Assembly (NCBI GenBank): GCA_013399695.1
Contig: VXAU01000197.1
Coordinates: forward strand, 2,705,738-2,769,737
Direction of reading: 5' to 3'
From: Formicarius rufipectus
Taxonomy: Eukaryota > Chordata > Aves > Passeriformes > Formicariidae
Length of the DNA: 64,000 nucleotides
How positions within the stretch are numbered: the first letter of the stretch is position 1; every line of letters begins with the position of its first letter. Position numbers and translations under genes: made by a program. This document shows positions 60,701-64,000 of this stretch, piece after piece. Below the pieces are notes generated by a model, which saw only the letters and a list, made by a program, of their open reading frames with translations, was not told the origin of the DNA and did no database searches.

Positions 60701-61286
60701 ACATTTACCTCAATACTATTAAAAGCTGAAGACAAAAGTCACAACTTCTGCTTATTTCTTGGTAAGCCTGGAGATTACAAGCCAATTATGGCAGGCTGGT
60801 GTCTGTGTTTACTGAGGGAGGGGGGCACCATTCAACTGGGAGCAGAGCAAGGTCTGCCCAATTCCTTTGTGTTAAGTCTGTGTCCTGGCAGAGCACAAAG
60901 CCTTTCCTCCTACTGCCTGGAGTCAGCTGAAAGCTACATCCAGCAGAGGAACTAAACAAGGGAGATGAAAAGCATTAGGGAATTCTAAAAATAAGGGTAG
61001 CAACTTTTTTCTCCTCCTAGACAGATCCCCAAAGACAGACTGAGGCTTGCCACTCATCCATCACCAACCTCTCCTGAGGCTGCTTAGGGTGACATCTGTA
61101 ATGGGGTCTTACCGATCTTTATGCGAATGTTGTTGGGATTCGATTTCCTGCCTCCAGCGTAGGAAAGGAGGATGTTCTGTGGTTTCAAGTCCCGATGGAT
61201 GATGCCTTTGCTGTGCAGCATCTTCATGGCACCTGCTATCTGCTGGAGAAAGAGCCTGATGGTGTCTTCACTAAGTGTCCGCATAG
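9721..61286 (-). CDS. ULK1: ULK1, Unc-51-like autophagy-activating kinase 1 (partial; 23 exons, 5' end outside window)
   Basis: ULK1 is the serine/threonine kinase of the ULK1-ATG13-FIP200-ATG101 complex that starts autophagosome formation in the cytosol and on ER-associated membranes. The coding join on the minus strand is 61286-61113, 59410-59337, 56733-56632, 48824-48766, 44991-44909, 41645-41595, 34644-34556, 32501-32339, 31078-31018, 30891-30802, 26903-26778, 23311-23160, 22436-22353, 21761-21499, 20890-20706, 19948-19833, 19250-19107, 16616-16429, 14147-13969, 13832-13714, 12118-11961, 11745-11610, 9776-9721. The 2852 bp give about 950 codons, with phase consistent at every junction. 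The first visible residue corresponds to human Ala106, so roughly 105 residues of the N-lobe (including the ATP-binding lysine) are missing to the right. ULK1 rather than ULK2 is shown by the linker segments DDFVMVPAQF, HSAPNLSDLH and FPKTPSSQNLL and the ending SALLSGFCA. If the human 28-exon structure holds, these are exons 6-28 (inferred numbering). Confidence 0.97.
9777..11609 (-). other. ULK1 last intron
   Basis: Bounded by donor GTTCGT and acceptor TTCTCCCCAG. A GC-rich stretch at 10640-10900 and a chance 211-codon minus-strand frame (10914-11549) lie inside. Nothing in that frame resembles a known domain. Confidence 0.85.
11610..11745 (-). CDS. ULK1: ULK1 exon (VQSAALDEMF)
   Basis: It encodes VQSAALDEMFHHREDCAQRY, then HKALLLMEGLLSIITEQGDI and ENISK plus one base of a Cys codon. 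VQSAALDEMF is shared by ULK1 and ULK2. The acceptor is CGCCTGCAG. The donor is GTTCGT, a weak site supported by exact phase and sequence continuity into the last exon. Confidence 0.95.
11961..12118 (-). CDS. ULK1: ULK1 exon (second MIT-like repeat)
   Basis: It encodes VVKKLNELYKSSVSSCHCLN, then MRLQRFFLDKQKLMDRINSI, then TAEKLIFSYAVQM. RFFLDKQ and SITAEKLIFS are hallmark ULK1 C-terminal motifs. The acceptor is TTGCTCCAG and the donor GTAGTA. The next intron is only 215 bp. Confidence 0.97.
12119..13713 (-). other. ULK1 intron with C12 run
   Basis: Unique intronic sequence. A run of 12 C occurs at 13460-13471. I see no extra exon. Confidence 0.8.
13714..13832 (-). CDS. ULK1: ULK1 exon (EAT domain, AEQLVLYLKVAELL)
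   Basis: The 119-bp exon encodes YAEQLVLYLKVAELLSSGLQ followed by MAIEQIKAGKLCLSSTVKQ. This joins the first and second MIT-like repeats of the C-terminal domain. The acceptor is TCTTTGCAG and the donor GTAAGG. The upstream intron is only 136 bp. Confidence 0.97.
13969..14147 (-). CDS. ULK1: ULK1 exon (EAT domain, QEHTDILRSLRF)
   Basis: It encodes QEHTDILRSLRFTLAFVHYV, then MEIAALKGNSSEMGSSVTSE, then YQLQESVVADQISVLSREW. These are helices of the first MIT-like repeat. The YQLQESVVADQIS block is nearly invariant in ULK1. The acceptor is CCAACAG and the donor GTAGGG. The exon ends with two bases of a Ser codon where human has Gly. Confidence 0.96.
14148..16428 (-). other. ULK1 intron carrying a MIR-like SINE relic
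   Basis: The intron contains the SINE-like segment at 14800-14975. No other structure is evident; the short open frames are non-conserved. Confidence 0.8.
14800..14975 (-). mobile_element. Decayed MIR-type SINE
   Basis: On the plus strand the segment follows the reverse complement of the MIR consensus in order: a CCTCCAT-type stretch, GCAGAGGAGGAA, an ACCAAGTCATAC-A block, GTGGCAGAGCAGGA, then CAGGTCTCAGCC and CTAACCATCACAC. The matching parts keep their spacing, although many bases have changed. MIRs are ancient CORE-SINEs shared by amniotes. The judgement is by eye; no alignment score was computed. Confidence 0.6.
16429..16616 (-). CDS. ULK1: ULK1 exon (start of the C-terminal EAT domain)
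   Basis: It begins with the Ser/Gly-rich stretch VGSSSSLSSGGSFSGRHLAV and ends with ADPITANLEGAVTFEAPELP and EETLME. The TFEAPELPEETLME motif opens the C-terminal EAT/MIT-type domain, which binds ATG13 and membranes. The acceptor is TTCTTCTCAG and the donor GTGAGT. The exon ends on a whole codon. Confidence 0.96.
16617..19106 (-). other. ULK1 intron with a second possible MIR trace
   Basis: The stretch at about 17160-17275 resembles the MIR reverse complement weakly (CTTTACAAATAGGAGGCTGGA, then AGTGACTCAGC and AGGGTTCAGGAGACCCTC). The rest is unique intron. Confidence 0.7.
17160..17275 (-). mobile_element. Possible very degraded MIR-type SINE
   Basis: The order of short matches (tail-side TTTACA-AT-GG-GG, AGAGAAACAGTGACT, then a CAGGAGACCCTC-type head) is consistent with MIR, but conservation is low and could be chance. 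Confidence 0.3.
19107..19250 (-). CDS. ULK1: ULK1 exon (VIFTVGSPPSG)
   Basis: It encodes APSGAYGGTLHSGARAGGSA, then SPSPVIFTVGSPPSGTTPPQ, then TTRTRMFS. The FTVGSPPSG block is shared with mammalian ULK1 and ULK2. The acceptor is CTCCCCAG and the donor GTAAAG. Local GC is higher than in the surrounding introns. Confidence 0.95.
19833..19948 (-). CDS. ULK1: ULK1 exon (LTDLLLKAAFG)
   Basis: It encodes SLSTGRLTDLLLKAAFGAQI followed by SEAGSSDSLNNEKPMEIA. It corresponds to human RSFSTSRLTDLLLKAAFG, with TSR replaced by TGR. The LTDLLLKAAFG helix and the EKPMEIAP motif are conserved. The acceptor is TCTTTTCAG and the donor GTAGGT; the intron phase is 2 in and 1 out. Confidence 0.95.
20706..20890 (-). 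CDS. ULK1: ULK1 exon (FPKTPSSQNLL; mTORC1-site region)
   Basis: It encodes AVSPFEFPKTPSSQNLLTLL, then AHQGVMMTPTRNKTLPDL, then KEMGHFHCQQTGLGLRPVEE. In mammals the TLPDL segment is followed by the Ser phosphorylated by mTORC1 (human Ser758, mouse Ser757). Here that codon is AAG (Lys) at 20774-20776. The flanking residues align without a gap, so this is a substitution and not a frame problem. The acceptor is TTCCTAG and the donor GTGAGC; the exon ends with two bases of an Arg codon. Confidence 0.96.
21499..21761 (-). CDS. ULK1: ULK1 exon (HSAPNLSDLH)
   Basis: The largest exon of the gene here, at 263 bp. It begins GSSAPEQSPRGMGSRLHSAP, continues NLSDLHSCRQKITKQHSDP and ends MQRSPLPTIMGSPTK. 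The HSAPNLSDLH context contains the conserved regulatory Ser known as Ser637/638 in mammals, which is kept here. The acceptor is CCCTCCAG and the donor GTATGC. Confidence 0.96.
22353..22436 (-). CDS. ULK1: ULK1 exon (VGTIPEQPSQ)
   Basis: The 84-bp exon encodes VGTIPEQPSQTVTPSSLGAE and VRSRVPTA, with phase 1 on both sides. The VGTIPE core identifies it; the rest differs strongly from human. The acceptor is TCTCACAG. The donor is GTGCGT, a weak match to consensus. Confidence 0.92.
22437..23159 (-). other. ULK1 intron, 723 bp
   Basis: Unique sequence with no repeat or open frame of note. It lies between two exons whose joint phase is 1. Confidence 0.8.
23160..23311 (-). CDS. ULK1: ULK1 exon (RRSSSTSPLGF)
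   Basis: It encodes SGTVRRSSSTSPLGFPKTGA and onward to KKLSFGGAKPFMPSPQ. RRSSSTSPLGF corresponds to the AMPK/14-3-3 site region around human Ser555-556, here with an extra Ser in place of Gly. The donor is GTAAGA; the acceptor ends CTGTAAG, a less common AAG. Confidence 0.95.
23312..26777 (-). other. ULK1 intron, about 3.5 kb
   Basis: Unique sequence, A/T-rich at 24000-24330 and 24590-24780. Nothing exon-like was found. Confidence 0.75.
26778..26903 (-). CDS. ULK1: ULK1 exon (VPIPVPTQIHNY)
   Basis: It encodes RPGQFSSSKYGHSVPIPVPT followed by QIHNYRRIEQNLQSPNPYSS and P. The VPIPVPTQ-x-x-NY-x-RIE block is shared by ULK1 and ULK2 and is the best conserved part of the mid-linker. The acceptor is TTTGCACAG and the donor GTAAGT. 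Confidence 0.96.
26904..30801 (-). other. ULK1 intron, about 3.9 kb
   Basis: Unique, moderately A/T-rich sequence at 27600-28900. No conserved reading frame or repeat array was recognised. Confidence 0.75.
30802..30891 (-). CDS. ULK1: ULK1 exon (linker, SPSPPYSSSPSPS)
   Basis: It encodes SSLVTSAGLESQGRTPSPSP followed by PYSSSPSPS and two bases of the next Ser codon. The Ser-Pro density is typical of proline-directed phosphorylation sites in the ULK1 linker. The acceptor is CTTCCTCAG and the donor GTAAGA. Confidence 0.95.
31018..31078 (-). CDS. ULK1: ULK1 exon (linker, DSLMYSG)
   Basis: The 61-bp exon encodes SDLTAEAAGGKPIQDSLMYS plus two bases of a Gly codon. It matches the human DSLMCSG segment and is otherwise weakly conserved. 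The acceptor is TTCCCCAG and the donor GTAAGG. It joins the next exon across an intron of only 126 bp. Confidence 0.93.
31079..32338 (-). other. ULK1 intron, about 1.3 kb
   Basis: Short chance frames exist on both strands at 31129-32020 but none has domain-like content or paired splice sites that preserve phase. Confidence 0.7.
32339..32501 (-). CDS. ULK1: ULK1 exon (LC3-interacting region)
   Basis: It encodes SLGEMQQQLQEKALASPTQD and continues through SPGFLHGSKDSAGSSSKNSS to CDTDDFVMVPAQFS. DDFVMV is the known LC3/GABARAP-interacting region of ULK1 (human Phe357-Val360) and is unchanged here. The Ser/Thr stretch before it corresponds to the AMPK-regulated segment around human Ser317. The donor is GTAAGG. 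The acceptor is a tandem TAGCAG, so the exon may also begin three bases earlier at 32504. I chose the distal CAG because it gives the human-like SLGEM start. Confidence 0.95.
32502..34555 (-). other. ULK1 intron ending in a tandem acceptor
   Basis: The 3' end of the intron on the minus strand reads AATTAGCAG, a NAGNAG acceptor. No repeats or additional exons are evident. Confidence 0.8.
34556..34644 (-). CDS. ULK1: ULK1 exon (poly-Ser start of the linker)
   Basis: It encodes ASVPMPSYPSSGSG, then seven consecutive Ser codons, then TSHLASPP. This is the start of the disordered Ser/Pro-rich linker. The acceptor is GGTTTTAG and the donor GTAAGT. The first two bases finish the split Ser codon; the exon ends on a whole codon. 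Confidence 0.95.
34645..41594 (-). other. ULK1 large intron, about 7 kb
   Basis: The first intron after the kinase domain. It is A/T-rich at 35440-36260 and 37560-38620 and GC-rich at 39900-40650, where a degenerate repeat keeps an open frame. The flanking exons meet in phase 1. Confidence 0.8.
40142..40642 (-). repeat. Degenerate ~110-bp minisatellite with an open frame; candidate cassette exon
   Basis: On the minus strand this segment stays open for 166 codons and encodes about four diverged Pro/Leu-rich units of 36-37 residues, e.g. heads PAAPLLCGKSPSK and PAIPLLHWPGEQK, with tails such as CAPTHLLP and PSAAHLLG. It is bounded by an acceptor-like TTTTAACTGTGTACTCAG and a donor-like GTAAGG. 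The length is 501 bp, with phase 1 at both ends. Whether it is transcribed as an exon is unknown; mammalian ULK1 has no matching exon that I know of. Confidence 0.45.
41595..41645 (-). CDS. ULK1: ULK1 exon (end of kinase domain, FFHHPFLD)
   Basis: The 51-bp exon encodes DEFFHHPFLDASASMKK and the first base (T) of a Ser codon. It is the last segment of the kinase domain. The acceptor lies in an A/T-rich tract ending TTTTTTCAG; the donor is GTAAGT. The exon ends in phase 1, which matters for the candidate cassette exon described in the next intron. Confidence 0.96.
41646..44908 (-). other. ULK1 intron, about 3.3 kb
   Basis: Unique sequence. No coding or repeat structure was recognised beyond short A-runs near 44180 and 44468. 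Confidence 0.75.
44909..44991 (-). CDS. ULK1: ULK1 exon (kinase C-lobe, RNHKDRMDF)
   Basis: It encodes IPRETSSHLRQLLLGLLQRN followed by HKDRMDF. This is the end of the kinase C-lobe, including the conserved Arg of the RNHKDRM helix. The first base completes the Asn codon begun in the previous exon, and the last G begins the Asp codon of the next. The acceptor is CTATCCTAG and the donor GTAAGA. Confidence 0.96.
44992..48765 (-). other. ULK1 intron, about 3.8 kb
   Basis: Contains an 11-G run at 46209-46219. A segment at about 46345-46375 has a tRNA B-box-like sequence on the minus strand (GGGTTCAAATTCCTGCC), perhaps from an old tRNA-derived SINE. No exon is evident. Confidence 0.7.
48766..48824 (-). 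CDS. ULK1: ULK1 exon (short kinase C-lobe exon)
   Basis: The 59-bp exon encodes ASSPQDLRLFYEKNKMLMP plus two bases of an Asn codon. It was found by searching the gap between flanking exons for the expected SPQDLRLFYEKN segment; it is too short and frame-interrupted to stand out as an open frame. The acceptor is ATACAG and the donor GTAAGC. Human has TLVP where this sequence has MLMP. Confidence 0.96.
48825..56631 (-). other. ULK1 largest visible intron, about 7.8 kb
   Basis: Unique intron sequence with a 17-A run at 52872-52888. None of the many short frames on either strand has recognisable domains. No nested gene was recognised. Confidence 0.75.
52872..52888. repeat. Homopolymer A17 run
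   Basis: Seventeen A after a C-rich stretch, plus an A-rich tail. No retrocopy body or target-site duplication was recognised next to it. Confidence 0.85.
56632..56733 (-). CDS. ULK1: ULK1 exon (APE motif, kinase C-lobe)
   Basis: This is a 34-codon exon with whole codons at both ends. It begins [20 protein letters not shown] and ends CLTGKAPFQ. APE closes the activation segment, and the DLWSIG Asp is the conserved helix-F aspartate of protein kinases. The acceptor is CATAAAG and the donor GTGAGT. Confidence 0.97.
56734..59336 (-). other. ULK1 intron, about 2.6 kb
   Basis: Contains a purine tract with CCAAA repeats at 56951-56977 and an A-run near 57533-57549. No exon is evident. Confidence 0.75.
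59337..59410 (-). CDS. ULK1: ULK1 exon (DFG motif and activation loop)
   Basis: It encodes ADFGFARYLQNNMMAATLCG followed by SPMYM. DFG (human Asp165) coordinates magnesium. The Thr of MAATLCG matches human Thr180, the activation-loop autophosphorylation site. The acceptor is TTTGTAG and the donor GTAAGT. The 74 bp fit phase 1 in and phase 0 out. Confidence 0.97.
59411..61112 (-). other. ULK1 intron between catalytic loop and DFG exons
   Basis: A 1.7-kb intron splitting the Ala codon just before DFG. Unique sequence. Confidence 0.8.
61113..61286 (-). CDS. ULK1: ULK1 exon (kinase catalytic loop; probable exon 6)
   Basis: This exon encodes MRTLSEDTIRLFLQQIAG and onward through HSKGIIHRDLKPQN to NIRIKI. 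It holds the HRD catalytic-loop motif (human Asp138) and the Asn that helps bind metal. The acceptor is TTCCCAG and the donor GTAAGA. It starts with two bases that complete a split Ala codon and ends with one base (G) of the next Ala codon. The segment after the catalytic loop reads YAGGRKSNPNN, slightly different from human but of the same length. Confidence 0.97.
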
Positions 61287-64000
61287 CTGGGAAGGAGGGA
61301 AAAAAAAATGACCACAGACGAAAAACTTCCAATGCCAGTTCCCTGCAGGGCCCAGAGGGCAGATTCTCACAGTAATTAGCCATAATTTGTCATCTTTATT
61401 TCCACGTTTGATGTCTTTTCCCCACACACCATTTCTGAATGATTCCTACAGGCATCAAGGGAGAGCCTTTGCATTCCCAGCTTATTCTGTGGTCAGGGCT
61501 GTGTTCAGCCCCGAGTCTCTCATGCTGAACTCAGGCCAGCACTGGGTGATGAATTTGGGTTATTAACTGCAGACAAAAGTGACATTTGGTGAGGGTTAGG
61601 GCTTTCCTCAAAGAGAGCTGCCAGCCAGATCCAGACAAGCACTAGGCAGGGCTGTGGCTGCCTTTGTGCCATGGTTGGAGCTTTATCACAAAGACTAGAT
61701 CTAAAGGTGGAGCTAAGAGAAAAGGCAGTAAGCCTTACGCCTTTAAGAGTCACTAAGGCTCATGCTGGGCCTGGAATGTGTGGGTAGGTTAAATTCAGTC
61801 AGGGCAAATGGGCAGCAGGGATCTGTAACTTCGGGGTACAAATCCAAGCCTAGACCTAAACCCTTGTGCACCATCGCCCAGCTAGACCAAACCAGAATTC
61901 TAATCCCAAACCAGTGTCTGCGTGAACCACAGTCCAATACCTCACAAGATACCCTACCAAATGACTCCTGCAAATCCTCATCTGACACCCTCCATTGCAT
62001 TCATAAACACAGCAAGGATGTCTCAGAATGCTTCTTTAAGCACATTTTTTAAAAAGAATACATTAGTAATCAAAATCTGCAAATATAGAAGCTCTGAAGT
62101 GTCCTCTCCTGAGATATGGGCTTCCCAAGAACTGCAGTGTGAAAATAAACATTGAAGGGATTAAATAATGTTCAACTGGCTCTTCTAATCAGAGCAATGC
62201 CACATCAGCTCTCGTTATTTTAAGAACTATATGTATGAAACTCTTGCCAAAGCTAGGAGCAGCCTGCTGACCAAAACCCAGGATCAACAGTGCTACCAGC
62301 CTGCCTCCTGGTCAGTGACTGAGCAAGTCAGGCTTCAAGCAAGCACCACTTCACTTAAATAAAATGATTTCTTTTGTAAAAGGTCCCTGTAAATTAGTTG
62401 GGACTTCATTAGTGTTTTTCCAGCTGTTCTCTAGTAAGATGTTAAAACACACTGGCAGGAGCTTCAAAACACCTCTACCCGGTCAGCTCGAAGGGAGGAA
62501 TCCTTATGAAAACACAGCTGAGGTTGCACACAGCTTTAACACAACACAGGAAATTAAAAATCTAACTTTTAAAATACGTGCATGGGAAGCAGCAAGGGAC
62601 ACACATAAGTTAAACAGGACTTAGAACAGAAAATAAACTCCCACCACTCCCAAACCTCAGTGCTCTGGGAGGAGGCACAAACACAGCTAAAGTGTCACCA
62701 CAGCTATCAGGTGGTCCTGGACTCATACACGTGAGACCAGTGCACATGTACATAGTTTCTCTCCCCTTGCTGGGCCTTTTCCCTCATGAACTGGCAGGCA
62801 GCTGGAATTCAAGAGACTTCTTTACAAGAAGGGGAGATTCTGTGAAGGTCTTTTAAGGATATTAAAGAGACAGCTCAGATGCAAGTCTTCAAAACCCACC
62901 TGCATCTTCTGAAAAAAGCACTGCCTCATCTTCAACAAGGCTTTCCCCAATCTCCTGCTGACACACCTCAGCGTGCCCAATCCCATACCATTTTCTGCCT
63001 ATTAGAAGCCCAGCATCTCCTAGCTGTGCTGAATATTCTCTCCAACAAAAGGTCTCTGCGGCATTTCTGCAATTTCTATTCAAGGAAATCTATTCAGGAA
63101 TGCTTAAAACACCATCTTTAAACAAAACAGCAAGAATTCCAGGTTTTTTGCCCAATTCAGCTCAGGCCCAGGGAGGGACAGGCTGTCTCATCTCCCAAAC
63201 ATGAAGTCAAGGCTTGAAACATCCTAATTCGTATTATTAAGCCAACAGACAATTATCAACTCCTGGCTAAACACAGTCTGCCTCCAGCAGAGAAATTGTT
63301 GAGAACCTTGTCCTGACCTGCAGTCCCAACAACATGCCACATCTCTGAGGCATTACTCTCTCCTTTATATAACTTGGTGGCTATAAAGCTAACACAGAAC
63401 TAGATACCAGCCCTCAGCAAACCAGCTGAGCCTCCAAAATGTGGATTCTAACTCTTTATAATACTCAAAATAACGCTGCTACCAAGATCAGTAAAATCTA
63501 TTCACCCATAGAAAATACGGATTCTGAACTATTTCAGCAGAACTTAAGCTTTTACACTCCACAGAACTCTGTGCAAAGCTCTCAGCAGTGCAAAAGCACT
63601 GTTTTCCTGGCACACACAGAATCTAAACTGGTGTTGTGAGCCTGCAGACTCCCCAGTGCAACTGCAGTGGCAGAGTAGAGTTACCACGTTACAGTGCAGC
63701 AAAATCAAACAGAGGTCTGGATACTTCAGCAGCACTAAATGTCACAAATCCAGGTAGGAAGGCAGGAGTGTGAAAATGAGTGCTGCCCTCAGGAACACAG
63801 AAGGGACAACTGGCTCCTTGGAGAGTGTAGGGGCATACCCTTTTACCTCCCTCCACTGACAAACAGGCTGTAACACAGGAAAACAAAACTCCTTATCTCT
63901 CATACTCAGCCCATCAGTCTACTGTGTGACAGCACCAATCTGCAACTGAAGGACAGAGACATAAATACAACTGACATTCTCAACAACTTCAGGATATTGG
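61287..64000 (-). other. ULK1 upstream intron sequence (to the window edge)
   Basis: No exon for the expected preceding segment (EYCNGGDLADYLH) was found on the minus strand here, so the rest of the gene lies past 64000. A plus-strand chance frame of about 90 codons near 61762-62052 has no recognisable features. Confidence 0.75.

Noticed and set aside
9721..61286. Assignment of the gene as ULK2
   Set aside because: The C-terminus (SALLSGFCA), the linker motifs HSAPNLSDLH and FPKTPSSQNLL, and the helix RLQRFFLDKQ match ULK1 better than ULK2.
61560..61610. GGTTAGGG-like telomeric motif
   Set aside because: Only a single imperfect copy; no tandem array.
61300..64000. Search for the preceding ULK1 kinase exons (EYCNGGDLADYLH and N-lobe)
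   Set aside because: No matching sequence with splice sites was seen on the minus strand, so these exons are taken to be outside the window.

Overview
The window is vertebrate genomic DNA. It carries most of one protein-coding gene, the autophagy-initiating serine/threonine kinase ULK1, on the minus strand. The encoded protein is clearly ULK1 and not ULK2: it has the ULK1 signatures in the linker and the C-terminal ending SALLSGFCA. Long interspersed repeats are almost absent and only decayed MIR-type SINE traces are seen. GC-rich minisatellites flank the gene. Together these suggest a sauropsid, most likely a bird; the species cannot be named from the sequence.

Layout, read on the minus strand from right to left: 61287-64000 is intron upstream of the first visible exon. 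The gene's 5' end (probably five exons encoding the N-lobe of the kinase) lies beyond the right edge. Twenty-three coding exons follow between 61286 and 9721. Every exon was placed by AG/GT boundaries, and the reading phase carries through all 22 internal junctions. They encode about 950 residues: the C-lobe of the kinase (HRD, DFG and APE motifs), the long Ser/Pro-rich linker with the LC3-interacting motif DDFVMVP and several regulatory phosphosite contexts, and the C-terminal EAT/MIT-type domain that binds ATG13 and FIP200. The stop codon is at 9721-9723. The 3' UTR probably runs to a polyadenylation signal at 6495-6500, about 3.2 kb.

Region 700-6480 is intergenic, with minisatellites and microsatellites and no convincing gene. 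At 1-680 there is a GC-rich, CpG-rich island with a strong minus-strand splice donor at 20-21. It is best explained as the promoter and non-coding first exon of the next minus-strand gene, which by mammalian gene order would be PUS1 (inference only).

The points most worth a second look are three. First, a lysine codon stands where mammalian ULK1 has the inhibitory mTORC1 phosphoserine (human Ser758, mouse Ser757). Second, an intronic open segment of 501 bp made of degenerate about 110-bp repeats is bounded by splice-like sites whose phase fits the flanking exons exactly. Third, a NAGNAG tandem acceptor precedes the linker exon. I saw no sign of an entirely new biological system; the window is otherwise an ordinary vertebrate gene locus.
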